From: an uncultured Flavobacteriaceae bacterium
Lineage (GTDB): Bacteria > Bacteroidota > Bacteroidia > Flavobacteriales > Flavobacteriaceae
Direction: 5' to 3'
Length of the DNA stretch: 64,000 nt
Assembly: GCA_947494565.1 (NCBI GenBank)
Contig: CANLVG010000010.1
Coordinates: 184,648-248,647, forward strand
The position numbers were made by a program, and so were the translations under genes. Below the pieces are notes generated by a model, which saw nothing but the letters and a program-made list of their open reading frames with translations, was not told the origin of the DNA and made no database searches. Below, piece after piece: positions 1 to 9,983 of the stretch. Numbering within the stretch: the first letter of the stretch is position 1; each line of letters starts with the position of its first letter.

Positions 1-742
<742 letters not shown>

Positions 743-810
743 CTACTGTTATCGAAATAGTTCGGTAAAACTAACTATTTTTATAACGTTCAACAATTTA
801 AATTACAACG

Positions 811-2130
811 ATGATACAATCCCTACACCTCCAAAAAATGCGTACTGCGGTCTTGTTTTCCGTGGTGGGCTTTTTAGCTGTTTCCTGTGGCTCATATCAG
901 CAAGCATCGTATTATGATAATGACGGCATTTATGGTAGTGATACCCGTGTTTCCGTAGACAGAAACACGCAAAGAACAGTGGAAAAGAGACCAAAACAAA
1001 GTGACAATGCCTATTCCACATATTTTGGACAAAAAGCAGATGAAGTCGAGCAAATTCTGGACAGTGAGATTTTCACCGATGTCGATTCATATACAAGCAA
1101 CATTGAAAACGACTCCATTCTAACCCAAGACCAGTTAACCGATTACTACGATAACGGCAACGATTATGTAGGTAATGGCGGCTGGGGCGACAATCCTAGC
1201 AACGTGAGTATCAACATCTATGACAACGGTTGGAACAACTGGGGCTGGGGTGGAGGCTTCGGCTGGAACAACTGGGGCTGGGGCGGCGGCTGGAATAACT
1301 GGGGCTGGGGAGGCGGCTGGGGCTGGAACCGATGGAATCGCTGGAACAACTGGGGTTGGGGCGGCGGCTGGGGCTGGAATAACTGGGGCTGGGGAGGCGG
1401 CTTCGGCTGGGGTAATGCCTGGTGTCCTCCGTACGGATACGGCGCCTACTATGGCAATAGAAATTTTGCCCGTAACGCAGGTCGAAGAGGATATTATAAC
1501 AACAACGCCTTAGCAAGAAATAATGGTAGCGTGGCGCTGCGAGGTCGATCTAACCTCAATACGCGAGGCACGTCATCTCGATACAGAAACTCGTCCGCAC
1601 GATCTAGCGCGAATCGTAGCATAGCTTCTCGAAACTCAAGAAGTTCACGTAACTATAGAAGCGGCACTGCATCACGCAGAATGGTTGGTGTCGATCAGAA
1701 TCGAGCCTATAGAACGAGCAGGAGCACAAGGGCAGTTCCAAGATACAATAGCTCATCTAGAAGGAGTTCTACGTATAGAGGAACCACTCCTCGAAGCGGC
1801 TCGTCATCAAGATATAGCGGAACACGCAGCGGTGCCTCGAGAGCATCCGCATACCGAGGAAGTGGAACACGAAGCAGATCTTATGGTAGTGGTTCACGCA
1901 CGCAATCATATCGCGGTTCTTCAAGTAGGGGCACATACCGATCTAGCGGCTCAAGTAGAAGTAGCGGCAGCTATCGTTCATCGGGTGGTTCGACTAGAAG
2001 TTCCGGCAGTTACCGAAGTTCAGGCGGCTCATCTCGCTCGTATTCCAGCGGAAGGTCTTCCGGAGGAGGAAGGTCATCAGGAGGGCGATCTTCGGGAGGA
2101 CGATCAGGCGGTAGTAGAGGGCGTCAATAA
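811..2130 (+). CDS. Trp/Gly-repeat and Arg/Ser-rich putative lipoprotein
   Basis: Not assigned to a functional family. From the ATG at 811 it has 439 residues. An in-frame ATG at 838 gives a more compact signal peptide (MRTAVLFSVVGFLAVSC) with a possible lipobox cysteine, so 838 may be the true start. Residues 30-130 are acidic and polar. Residues 141-200 are built from repeated NNWGWGGG units. From about 215 to the end the protein is very rich in Arg, Ser and Gly (RSSG, SGSYRSS repeats) and therefore strongly basic and probably disordered. It is followed after 40 bases by the FadL-like gene. A surface or envelope location is inferred from the signal. Antisense and alternate-frame open frames here are shadows of the repeats. 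Confidence 0.8.
   Translation: MIQSLHLQKMRTAVLFSVVGFLAVSCGSYQQASYYDNDGIYGSDTRVSVDRNTQRTVEKRPKQSDNAYSTYFGQKADEVEQILDSEIFTDVDSYTSNIENDSILTQDQLTDYYDNGNDYVGNGGWGDNPSNVSINIYDNGWNNWGWGGGFGWNNWGWGGGWNNWGWGGGWGWNRWNRWNNWGWGGGWGWNNWGWGGGFGWGNAWCPPYGYGAYYGNRNFARNAGRRGYYNNNALARNNGSVALRGRSNLNTRGTSSRYRNSSARSSANRSIASRNSRSSRNYRSGTASRRMVGVDQNRAYRTSRSTRAVPRYNSSSRRSSTYRGTTPRSGSSSRYSGTRSGASRASAYRGSGTRSRSYGSGSRTQSYRGSSSRGTYRSSGSSRSSGSYRSSGGSTRSSGSYRSSGGSSRSYSSGRSSGGGRSSGGRSSGGRSGGSRGRQ
1231..1410 (+). repeat. Coding tandem repeat (NNWGWGGG units)
   Basis: About five imperfect copies of a 24-33 base unit (core aactggggctgggg plus ggcggc variants) encode NNWGWGGG modules separated by FGW, W, or GWNRWNRW linkers. 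The copies are nearly identical at DNA level, so slippage or recombination could change copy number in frame. Confidence 0.85.
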
Positions 2131-2170
2131 GCCACGTAAATTTCATTAAAGATTTAAAAAAATTGTAAGA

Positions 2171-3676
2171 ATGAAAAGGTATTATACTTTCATAGTGCTC
2201 TTGGCATGTACTTTCGTAACAGCCCAGAACACCTCTGATGTGCTGCGCTACAGCACTGAAAATTTACAAGGAACAGCTCGTTTTCAGGCCATGGGAGGTG
2301 CATTTGGAGCCCTTGGTGGAGATTTGTCCGCATTGAACATTAATCCGGCGGGGTCAGCCGTTTTCAACAATAGTCTCTTTACTTTTTCGGGCACGGCCTA
2401 TAACACGGACAACTCAGCCACCTATTTCGGCACAACCCGAAGTACCTCGGATACCAACATTGACATTAATCAGGTAGGGGGCGTTTTGATCTTTAAGAGC
2501 GCTAATCCTGAATCGGGATGGAACAAAGTGGCCATAGCCGGAAACTATGATATCATCCAAAATTTTGACTCTCAAGTCCTTATAAATGGTACGAGTAATC
2601 AGGGTATCGACAATTACTTCTTGAACTTTGCCAACGGCGTACCTTTTGGTTCGCTTTTGCTACAGGAAAATGAATTTATCGAAGATGCTTATCTTGATAT
2701 AGGTGCACAACAGGGATTTGGGGATCAACAGGCTTTTTTAGGCTATTATGGGGGTCTCATCGATCCAGACACTATGGAAGATGCCAACACGAGCTATATT
2801 AGAACCGCGGATTATTCCACTGTCAATCAAAGCTTAGTGCGAAACACTACGGGCTACAATAGTAAGTTCACCGTAAACTTCGCCTCTCAATATGAAGAAA
2901 AACTGAATATCGGAGCTTCCTTGAACTTTCACACGGTCTTATACGACCGCTACGATGAATTTACGGAAACAGGTTACGATACCGGATCGGAAATTCAACG
3001 CACGACATTTGACAATTTACTGCGAACAGAGGGTTCGGGCTTCTCCTTTAGCGTCGGAGCTATCGCAAAACTTAACGATGTGGTCCGAATAGGAGGAAGC
3101 TATCAATCACCAACATGGTATCGATTCACCGATGACCTATCGCAACGTATTAATTCTGATTTGGCCGATTCGGATATCAATTTCATCGATTTGAACGTGG
3201 TCAATTTATTCCCTAGATACACGCTTAAGACCCCCTCGAAGCTTACGGGAAGCGCTGCGTTTATTTTTGGAAAAAGCGGACTTATTAGTGTTGATTATGG
3301 GTATCAAGATATGTCCCAAGCCGAACTTGGTCCTACCGGAGATGCTAACTTCGCTGCGGTGAACGAAACTGTTTCGAATGAACTTGGTGCGGTATCGACG
3401 ATTAGGGTAGGCGGCGAATACCGAATAAAACGTTTTAGTCTTCGTGGTGGATACCGTTTTGAACAAAGTCCTTACGCGAATACGGATATTGTTGGCGATC
3501 TATACGGTCTTTCCGCGGGTATTGGTTATGACTTCGGAGGAAGTAGACTGGACCTATCCCTAAGCAGAACGGAACGGGATCTTATGGAGCGACTATTCGA
3601 TACTGGTCTGGATACGCCGGCTACGATAAATGCTATCAACACAAACGCTACACTTAGCTATACCTTGAATTTCTAG
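2171..3676 (+). CDS. OmpP1/FadL/TodX family outer-membrane transporter
   Basis: 501 residues with a signal peptide (MKRYYTFIVLLACTFVTAQ). The mature N-terminus contains QGTARFQAMGGAFGALGGDLSALNINPAG, the hallmark of the FadL/OmpP1 family, in which the N-terminal plug is followed by a 14-strand barrel; the C-terminus ends in an aromatic strand (LSYTLNF) typical of Bam-inserted barrels. FadL relatives take up hydrophobic compounds such as fatty acids; in Flavobacteria the substrate is unknown and the gene is often labelled hemin receptor without proof. It lies 40 bases after the Trp/Gly-rich gene and may be cotranscribed with it. Confidence 0.88.
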   Translation: MKRYYTFIVLLACTFVTAQNTSDVLRYSTENLQGTARFQAMGGAFGALGGDLSALNINPAGSAVFNNSLFTFSGTAYNTDNSATYFGTTRSTSDTNIDINQVGGVLIFKSANPESGWNKVAIAGNYDIIQNFDSQVLINGTSNQGIDNYFLNFANGVPFGSLLLQENEFIEDAYLDIGAQQGFGDQQAFLGYYGGLIDPDTMEDANTSYIRTADYSTVNQSLVRNTTGYNSKFTVNFASQYEEKLNIGASLNFHTVLYDRYDEFTETGYDTGSEIQRTTFDNLLRTEGSGFSFSVGAIAKLNDVVRIGGSYQSPTWYRFTDDLSQRINSDLADSDINFIDLNVVNLFPRYTLKTPSKLTGSAAFIFGKSGLISVDYGYQDMSQAELGPTGDANFAAVNETVSNELGAVSTIRVGGEYRIKRFSLRGGYRFEQSPYANTDIVGDLYGLSAGIGYDFGGSRLDLSLSRTERDLMERLFDTGLDTPATINAINTNATLSYTLNF

Positions 3677-3703
3677 GTAGTACTTATAATTAATTTACAA
3701 TAG

Positions 3704-3753
3704 CAAAGCATTCTTTTTCAACGCCCTTCCCCCGGCAAGAAAGGAATGCTTTG
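3704..3753. terminator. Putative bidirectional terminator hairpin
   Basis: A 10-bp perfect stem (CAAAGCATTC at 3704-3713 with GAATGCTTTG at 3744-3753) encloses a 30-base loop, between the convergent FadL-like gene and the T9SS protein gene. The loop is long and the U-tract is poor, so this is only a plausible terminator. Confidence 0.45.
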
Positions 3754-3769
3754 TTGATGTAAGCCTAAA

Positions 3770-5209
3770 CTATCTTTTTAGAGTGAAGTGGGTCTTTCTT
3801 GTTTTTGCGACGACAAGGTTATCTACCGATTCATCATACTCGAAGCGAAACCAATAATCAGAAGAGGGCATGCGTCTTCCGTTAAAAGTTCCGTCCCAAG
3901 CGGAATTGGCATCCAACTGTTTTAAAAGTTTACCATAACGGTCAAAGATAAAAACGATCGGACTACCCAGCGTTTCAATTCCCCTAATATTCCAGGTCTC
4001 GTTGATGCCATCTCCATTCGGAGTGAAGAACTTTGGATAAGCGACCATTAAGAAATCTTCCTCCGTGGTACCACATCCATTTTTGTCATTGATAATGACC
4101 GTGTTCATTCCGGGTGGAATATCGGTGAAAACCGCTTCATCTTGAAACTCGCCTCCATTTAGGGCGTACTCATATTCGCTATTGCCATTGACCAGAATTT
4201 CCACATTATTGATATCGGGATCAATGGATAGGTTCGTATCAAGTATTTCGACCCCAGCAAACTCGGGTGGTCCGAAGAACTCGATAAACACACCTCCCAC
4301 ATCAGATACCATTGGTGGGGTACCCGACATGGTTGTAATGTCGGCAAAATATCTTCCGGTATTGGGACTTGAAACAATAAGCTCTCCGCCATTGACACCG
4401 ATACCAGGCAAATTAGTATCATCAATAGTACCATCATCATCGTAGTCTACCGACCATACAATACTCGCGACGTCAGGTCCGGCAGGGGAACGCAACGCGC
4501 TCAAAAGAATGTCCGGATCACCTTCACAGGCCGTAATATCCAATCCTAGAAACTCATCGCGCAGCGTACAATCGAGCGCTGAGTCTTGATCCGCTTCCAC
4601 AGAACTGCCGGTAAAGGTCAACATAAAGTCTTCCGATTGGTTATCAAAATTAGTGTTGTAGTTGTTGATTAGGATATAGTATATTTCCCCAGGCAGAACA
4701 TCTAGATATTCATCGTAAGTATTCTGGTTGGAAGTGAGTGGCGGTGCACCTGCCTGACCATTTATGGGATTGACTCCAAGGCCGGTGAAGTTCGTGTCGC
4801 CTGGTTCGTAATTACACCGTATAGGTTGCGCCGTTCCATTGCTAATATCGGCACAATCCACATCAGGCCCATAAACAGCAAAATCCCATTCCGCGGTAAT
4901 CGTATTTCCAACGCTGGGAAGTGCTTCAATATCAAAACCTACCTGTCCTCCAGTTCCTGCCCGAAAAACAAGCCAAGAGGTATTGTTTTCAATATTTGCC
5001 GAAGCAATACTACCTTTTTCAAGACAACCGGTTTGAAGAATCACCTCAGGGTCAAAATCATCGACGGCACCCCTGCCGTCAACGGTCATCATAATAGGCG
5101 CATCGGCACAGACCGGAATAGCGGTTCGACAATCACCCGAATTAACGGTTTGCGCATGTATGGCAGTTGTAAAAAGAAATAAAAACGTAGTTACAAAGAG
5201 TGTTCGCAT
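3770..5209 (-). CDS. Secreted protein with T9SS type B (gliding motility-associated) C-terminal domain
   Basis: 479 residues: signal peptide (MRTLFVTTFLFLFTTAIHAQ); an N-terminal region with paired cysteines (GDCRTAIPVCADAP, ILQTGCLEKG, WDFAVYGPDVDC) resembling a pre-peptidase or lectin-like beta-sandwich; a PKD/SprB-like middle; and a C-terminal domain of about 85 residues starting at FFTPNGDGINETW and containing IFDRYGKLLKQL and WDGTFNGRRMPSSDYWF. The latter is the T9SS type B sorting signal that directs export across the outer membrane to the cell surface or medium. Paralogous to the next gene (5327-7129). The ligand or role is unknown; adhesin-like function is inferred. An unusual direct repeat lies 66 bases upstream of the start. 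Confidence 0.9.
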   Translation of the reverse strand: MRTLFVTTFLFLFTTAIHAQTVNSGDCRTAIPVCADAPIMMTVDGRGAVDDFDPEVILQTGCLEKGSIASANIENNTSWLVFRAGTGGQVGFDIEALPSVGNTITAEWDFAVYGPDVDCADISNGTAQPIRCNYEPGDTNFTGLGVNPINGQAGAPPLTSNQNTYDEYLDVLPGEIYYILINNYNTNFDNQSEDFMLTFTGSSVEADQDSALDCTLRDEFLGLDITACEGDPDILLSALRSPAGPDVASIVWSVDYDDDGTIDDTNLPGIGVNGGELIVSSPNTGRYFADITTMSGTPPMVSDVGGVFIEFFGPPEFAGVEILDTNLSIDPDINNVEILVNGNSEYEYALNGGEFQDEAVFTDIPPGMNTVIINDKNGCGTTEEDFLMVAYPKFFTPNGDGINETWNIRGIETLGSPIVFIFDRYGKLLKQLDANSAWDGTFNGRRMPSSDYWFRFEYDESVDNLVVAKTRKTHFTLKR

Positions 5210-5274
5210 AGATTAAGGGACTTGTGATAAACTCTTAATACTTACTATAACTCTACCTCCACCGATTTAGTATG

Positions 5275-5303
5275 CGTTTATCGGTAATTTCTGCCGTTTA
5301 TCG
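5275..5303. promoter_or_regulatory. Direct repeat CGTTTATCG x2, 20-bp period (possible LytTR-type operator)
   Basis: CGTTTATCG occurs at 5275-5283 and again at 5295-5303, with an 11-base spacer, in the 117-base gap upstream of the T9SS gene that starts at 5209. LytTR-family regulators bind pairs of direct 9-bp repeats about two helical turns apart, with a GTT core; each copy matches the published AgrA-type half-site at 8 of 9 positions by my count. A LytTR regulator is encoded at 58025-58747, but any link is inference. Confidence 0.35.
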
Positions 5304-5326
5304 ATGAAATACACCCCGAAACTGAA

Positions 5327-7129
5327 TCATCTTCGCAACGAAAAGTGGTTATTTATATATTTTGCAGTAGTAGTTTGCCCATTGGTATTAGTGTAGGTCA
5401 AGGTAAACCAATAATCGGCTGAAGGCATTACTTGCCCATTGAAAAGGCCATCCCAACCAAAATTGGTCGGATCCAACTGCTTCATCAATTTTCCATAGCG
5501 GTCATAAATGGTTAAGATGGGGTTGGTCAGGTTTTCAGCTCCGTCAATGGTCCAATCATCGTTCATTCCGTCACCGTTCGGAGTAAAAAATCTAGGAAAA
5601 CCGACAACGACGATGTTCTCGCTAACCGACCCACAACCTCTAGGGTCAAGCACACTTACCCTATGTTCTCCAGGTAGCACTCCCGAAAACACATTAGAAG
5701 TTTGAGGGGATTCTTCATCCAATTGATATAACCAACCATTCTGAAAGTCGGTTTCAATAGTTACCATATTGGTATTCTGAAGATCATCTACCTTAATATC
5801 CGTTATTTCAGGCAAGTTCGAAACCACTACTGCTATGGTTTTGAAATCGGAGCAACTTAGCCCCGCTTGATTATTGGTCACTGTCAAGGTATGTGTTCCA
5901 AGCGCCGAAACGGTAATATTCGGTGTAGTTTCACCGGAGTCCCATTGATAGGTATAGTTGGTATCAAAAGTCTCGGGACCAATGGTAATGCTCGAACCGT
6001 CATCACATAAATAGGCTTCCAAGGGAAAATCCAAATCAGGAGTTTCCAAATTAATCAGTTCGAACTCTTGTGGCGCATCAAAACAGTTTGGGTTTTCCGC
6101 GGAGGTTACCCTTACATAAACGGTTTGCGAGCCTGCCCCTATAGATAGCTCTCTAGGAAGCGCATTCAAACCCGCTATGGCATCACCCAAAGACCCGTGA
6201 TAACTCACTACCGCATTACTAGGGTTTTGTCCGCCAAGTACTTCGTTGTTTTTGGAAAACAGATCAAAAGTGGCCATTGCGGAACACGCGGCAGCGTTAG
6301 CAACCGGATGCGCTGTGGGAATTGTTGAGAAGGCCACCTGCACGTCGCTAATAATATTACCGGCTAGACGAGAAACGATTACCCTATAACTTCCAGTAGC
6401 GGACACCTCGTAGGTCGGGTCTTTTTCCCCTAAAATTTCCTGAAAGCCACTACCTAGATTTGCAAACCACGTGTATTCCACGGCATCAGCGGTGGTCGCA
6501 TTCAGGGTCACTGTATCGAACTCACAGGCCGAAATCGGAGGGCCCAAAAGATTACTGATAATTGAGCAATCCAAGGCATCATATGGATTGGTCACGAATA
6601 TATTTCCTGAAAACTGAATGGAGAATCCCGAATTACTATTACTGAAATTATTGATTAAAAGGTAGTAGTCTTCACCTGGAGCGACATCCAACCATTCTTC
6701 ATACTGTATATTGGCTGTGTCACCGGTCGGATCCTCCCCCACTCCAATGAAGGTGTTTTCGTCTTGATTGTCATAAAAATTACAGCGAATCGGGTCACCA
6801 AGGGCGCTACAATCGTCTGTTTTGTATAAGGCAAAATCCCAGTCCTCCGTAGTATTGAAACCAATATTGAATCCCAATTGACCTGTGGCCCCTGTTCTAA
6901 AACGATACCAGGCCGCATTCGATTCGATGGCTCCACCGAGCGTCTTTTCAAGACAGCCGCTCATGTCGGCCCCATTGAAATCATCGATTCCAAAACCACT
7001 GGTACCGCCATTCACCGGCGTATTATTACATATCGGAATGGCATCGATACAATCTTGCGAAATCTGAGCCAGATTGTGTTGTATTCCAAGGAAGAAAAAC
7101 ACTCCAAAAATGAAGTAGTACCGTTTCAT
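5327..7129 (-). CDS. Secreted protein with T9SS type B C-terminal domain (paralog of preceding gene)
   Basis: 600 residues with a signal peptide (MKRYYFIFGVFFFLGIQHNLAQ). The N-terminal ~190 residues mirror the neighbour at 3770-5209 (SQDCIDAIPICNNTP, GCLEKTLGGAIESNAAWYRF, EDWDFALYKTDDCSALGDPIRCNFY). The middle holds Ig/PKD-like segments (TYEVSATGSYRVIVS, TYQWDSGETTPNITVSALGTHTLTV). The last ~85 residues, from FFTPNGDGMNDDW to NNHFSLRR, form the type B T9SS sorting domain with IYDRYGKLMKQL and WDGLFNGQVMPSADYWF. It is probably exported to the cell surface. The two genes are tandem and 117 bases apart, suggesting duplication with an added Ig-like segment in this copy. Molecular partner unknown. 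Confidence 0.9.
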   Translation of the reverse strand: MKRYYFIFGVFFFLGIQHNLAQISQDCIDAIPICNNTPVNGGTSGFGIDDFNGADMSGCLEKTLGGAIESNAAWYRFRTGATGQLGFNIGFNTTEDWDFALYKTDDCSALGDPIRCNFYDNQDENTFIGVGEDPTGDTANIQYEEWLDVAPGEDYYLLINNFSNSNSGFSIQFSGNIFVTNPYDALDCSIISNLLGPPISACEFDTVTLNATTADAVEYTWFANLGSGFQEILGEKDPTYEVSATGSYRVIVSRLAGNIISDVQVAFSTIPTAHPVANAAACSAMATFDLFSKNNEVLGGQNPSNAVVSYHGSLGDAIAGLNALPRELSIGAGSQTVYVRVTSAENPNCFDAPQEFELINLETPDLDFPLEAYLCDDGSSITIGPETFDTNYTYQWDSGETTPNITVSALGTHTLTVTNNQAGLSCSDFKTIAVVVSNLPEITDIKVDDLQNTNMVTIETDFQNGWLYQLDEESPQTSNVFSGVLPGEHRVSVLDPRGCGSVSENIVVVGFPRFFTPNGDGMNDDWTIDGAENLTNPILTIYDRYGKLMKQLDPTNFGWDGLFNGQVMPSADYWFTLTYTNTNGQTTTAKYINNHFSLRR

Positions 7130-7265
7130 AAGTAGGTAGTAGGTCGTAATTCCTAAAATTAAAACACCTTTGCAGTTAACACTAATTTATGTTGTGTAAT
7201 GGCCCAAATAGGGTATAAAGTGCCATATAATGTATATCTTTACAGTTCGTAAAAGTTAGATTTAG

Positions 7266-7946
7266 ATGAAAATCGATAGTACATTGGAAGAGCATTTTGA
7301 TGAGATCGGGAACGACCATGTTTCCACTTCAGAAGATACACCATTACGAGAAGACGCCTTTATTCTTGAGGACAAGGAAAAGATCGAGAGAATCAAGGAA
7401 AATGTTAGGGAGATTATGCTCACGCTAGGTCTAGACCTCGAAGATGACAGTTTAAAAGGTACGCCGAACAGAGTAGCCAAAATGTTCGTCAACGAAGTTT
7501 TCGGTGGATTGCATCCCAAGCGAAAACCCAAATCATCTACTTTCAAGAATAAATACAAGTATGGCGAAATGCTTGTTGAAAAGAACATTACGCTATACTC
7601 CACTTGCGAACATCACTTGTTGCCCATCGTGGGCAAGGCACATGTGGCCTATATTTCCAACGGTACCGTAGTCGGACTTTCAAAAATGAATCGTATCGTG
7701 GACTATTACGCCAAACGTCCGCAGGTTCAAGAACGCTTGACCATACAAGTCGTACGTGAATTACAACAGGTTTTAGGCACTGATGATGTAGCCTGTGTAA
7801 TCGATGCAAAACACTTATGTGTGAACTCCAGAGGAATCAGGGATATCGAAAGTAGCACCGTGACCGCTGAATATGGTGGCAAATTCAAAGATGAAGCCGT
7901 ACGTCGCGAGTTTTTGGATTACATTAATCTCGATACCAATTTCTAA
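7266..7946 (+). CDS. folE: GTP cyclohydrolase I
   Basis: Converts GTP to 7,8-dihydroneopterin triphosphate, the first step of tetrahydrofolate (and pterin) synthesis. 226 residues, normal for the family. Zinc ligands are visible as C114 and H117 in STCEHHLLP and C185 in HLCVNSRG. The core [23 protein letters not shown] is intact, and the C-terminal [10 protein letters not shown] matches the family. The first ~35 residues are an acidic extension. It is 14 bases upstream of cysS and probably in one operon with it; the gene diverges from the T9SS gene at 7129. Confidence 0.97.
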   Translation: MKIDSTLEEHFDEIGNDHVSTSEDTPLREDAFILEDKEKIERIKENVREIMLTLGLDLEDDSLKGTPNRVAKMFVNEVFGGLHPKRKPKSSTFKNKYKYGEMLVEKNITLYSTCEHHLLPIVGKAHVAYISNGTVVGLSKMNRIVDYYAKRPQVQERLTIQVVRELQQVLGTDDVACVIDAKHLCVNSRGIRDIESSTVTAEYGGKFKDEAVRREFLDYINLDTNF

Positions 7947-7960
7947 CCTTTTCCCTTGTA

Positions 7961-9442
7961 ATGCAATTGTACCAAAGTCAAGTGCTGAAAATCTATAATT
8001 CCCTGAGTGGAAAAAAAGAGGTTTTTACCCCCTTAAATGAAGGCCATATCGGCATGTATGTCTGTGGTCCAACGGTATACAGTAATGTACACCTTGGTAA
8101 TTGCCGCACCTTTATGTCTTTTGACATGATATTCAGGTATTTCAAACACTTGGGCTACAAAGTGCGTTATGTACGAAACATAACCGATGCCGGGCATTTA
8201 GTGGATGATGCCGAAGATGGAGAGGATAAGATCGCCAAAAAGGCGCGCTTGGAAAAACTAGAGCCCATGGAAGTCGTACAACGATACACCGTGGATTTTC
8301 ATTCGATTCTTCAAAAATTCAATTTTTTACCTCCGAGCATTGAGCCTACCGCAACTGGTCATATCATCGAACAAATTGAAATCATTAAGGATATTCTTGA
8401 GAAAGGGTATGCCTATGAGATCAATGGATCTGTATATTTTGATGTCACCAAATTTAACGAGGACCACGCCTATGGAAAATTAAGCGGAAGAAAGCTAGAG
8501 GATATGATCGCCAATACCCGTGAGCTTACCGCCCAGGACGAAAAAAAGAGTCCACAAGATTTTGCACTTTGGAAAAAAGCCGAACCACAACATATTATGC
8601 GCTGGCCTTCTCCTTGGGGTGATGGCTTTCCAGGTTGGCATTTGGAATGTACCGCGATGAGCACTAAATATTTGGGAGACACGTTTGACATCCACGGCGG
8701 CGGAATGGATTTAAAATTCCCGCACCATGAGTGTGAAATTGCCCAAGCCGAAGCGAGCAACGGCCGTTCTCCCGTAAACTATTGGATGCATGCCAATATG
8801 TTGACCCTTAATGGGAAAAAAATGGCGAAATCAACGGGAAATAGCCTTTTGCCGGGGGAAATTTTTTCAGGTGACAATGCCATTCTTAGCAAGGCGTTTT
8901 CTCCATCGGTTGTGCGATTCTTTATGATGCAGGCCCACTATACCAGTATATTGGATTTGAGCAACGATGCCCTACTCGCCTCCGAAAAAGGGTTTCACCG
9001 CTTAATGGACGCCCTACAAATACTCAAGAGTCTTGAGTCAGGAAAAAACTCGGATTTCGATGTGACCAGCTGGAAACAGAAATGCTACGACGCCATGAAC
9101 GATGATTTTAATTCGCCGATTTTGATCGCCCACTTGTTCGAGGCCGTAAAGCATATCAATGCGATTAAAGAAGGGCGAGAAAGTATTTCCGAAGCGGACA
9201 AAGCGCTTTTGGAAGCTACCATCAGTTCCTTTGTTTTTGATGTATTGGGTCTTGAAAACAAGAGTGAAAGCGAAGCAGGCACCGATAAGCTTGCCAGCGT
9301 CGTTGAACTTTTGATTCAAATGCGCAAGGAAGCACGTGATAACAAAGATTTTGCTACCTCCGACAAAATTAGGGATCAACTGGCCGAAATGGGCATTCAG
9401 TTAAAAGACGGTAAAGAGGGAACGACCTTTAGTGTTTCTTGA
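7961..9442 (+). CDS. cysS: Cysteinyl-tRNA synthetase
   Basis: Charges tRNA-Cys. 493 residues, class I. The HIGH-like motif is in [11 protein letters not shown] (residues 38-47), with zinc ligands C35, C230, H255 and E259 by comparison with the E. coli enzyme. The KMSKS loop reads KMAKS at 287-291, a common tolerated variant. [15 protein letters not shown] and [17 protein letters not shown] are intact, and the C-terminal DALR-like helical domain is complete. Cotranscription with folE is likely from the short gap. Confidence 0.97.
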   Translation: MQLYQSQVLKIYNSLSGKKEVFTPLNEGHIGMYVCGPTVYSNVHLGNCRTFMSFDMIFRYFKHLGYKVRYVRNITDAGHLVDDAEDGEDKIAKKARLEKLEPMEVVQRYTVDFHSILQKFNFLPPSIEPTATGHIIEQIEIIKDILEKGYAYEINGSVYFDVTKFNEDHAYGKLSGRKLEDMIANTRELTAQDEKKSPQDFALWKKAEPQHIMRWPSPWGDGFPGWHLECTAMSTKYLGDTFDIHGGGMDLKFPHHECEIAQAEASNGRSPVNYWMHANMLTLNGKKMAKSTGNSLLPGEIFSGDNAILSKAFSPSVVRFFMMQAHYTSILDLSNDALLASEKGFHRLMDALQILKSLESGKNSDFDVTSWKQKCYDAMNDDFNSPILIAHLFEAVKHINAIKEGRESISEADKALLEATISSFVFDVLGLENKSESEAGTDKLASVVELLIQMRKEARDNKDFATSDKIRDQLAEMGIQLKDGKEGTTFSVS

Positions 9443-9626
9443 CTTTTCCATCAATAACCAGCAGCTAATTCAATAGGTACAATCAGCGCGTGGAATTATG
9501 AGCATCGCTCAAGCATACGACACGGAATATTCACTATCCGTTCTTGATGTAAGGCAGCCAAAATCATACTAGACAGGAGAATGCCTTTCTTTTTACATCC
9601 GGCCAGCGAAACTCTAAATAGGTAAA

Positions 9627-9848
9627 ATGAAGAAAATACTCATAGCCCCTTTTGTATGGCTGGTACGGTTCTACCAACTTGCCATATCTCCTTATACTCC
9701 GGCAAGCTGTCGCTATACGCCCACTTGTTCACAATATACACTTGAGGCCTTGAAAAAATACGGACTCTTGAAGGGAGGGTGGCTCGCGGTGAAGCGCATT
9801 TTCAGTTGCCACCCCTGGGGTGGAAAAGGTTATGATCCCGTTCCTTAA
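9627..9848 (+). CDS. yidD: Membrane protein insertion efficiency factor YidD
   Basis: 73 residues with the complete YidD signature: [35 protein letters not shown], and the terminal [15 protein letters not shown]. The family is a small amphipathic, membrane-associated protein that helps YidC-dependent insertion of inner-membrane proteins. The three conserved cysteines are present. The preceding 184-base gap holds nothing I can support. The neighbour lgt also serves envelope biogenesis. Confidence 0.95.
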   Translation: MKKILIAPFVWLVRFYQLAISPYTPASCRYTPTCSQYTLEALKKYGLLKGGWLAVKRIFSCHPWGGKGYDPVP

Positions 9849-9933
9849 AAAACAGAAATCAATACACGAAGTTTGATTGACCCGATAACTTAAGGTTTGG
9901 CCGTTTGTATTAAGAGATGATTTGATTTCGTTC

Positions 9934-9964
9934 TTTGGGGGCAAGTGGGCATTTAGTATCTTAG
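9934..9964 (+). promoter_or_regulatory. Putative Bacteroidota-type promoter for lgt
   Basis: TTTG at 9934-9937 and TATCTTAG at 9957-9964 (one mismatch to TAnnTTTG) are 19 bases apart, matching the -33/-7 arrangement of Bacteroidota housekeeping promoters. The lgt ATG follows at 9984. Confidence 0.5.
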
Positions 9965-9983
9965 CCCTTCAAAATAAAGCTAC

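Noticed and set aside
1211..1516. Long antisense and alternate-frame open frames over the Trp/Gly repeat and Arg/Ser region, e.g. 1211-1516, 1220-1513 and 1685-2149
   Set aside because: They are shadows of GC-rich repeats in the lipoprotein gene; no signal, motif or start context supports them.
8815..8840. KMAKS instead of KMSKS in CysS as a possible defect
   Set aside because: KMAKS-type loops are tolerated in class I synthetases and all other catalytic residues are present.
9443..9626. 24-codon frame in the gap between cysS and yidD
   Set aside because: Too short, with no recognised motif or coupling; no hairpin or regulatory element could be supported either.
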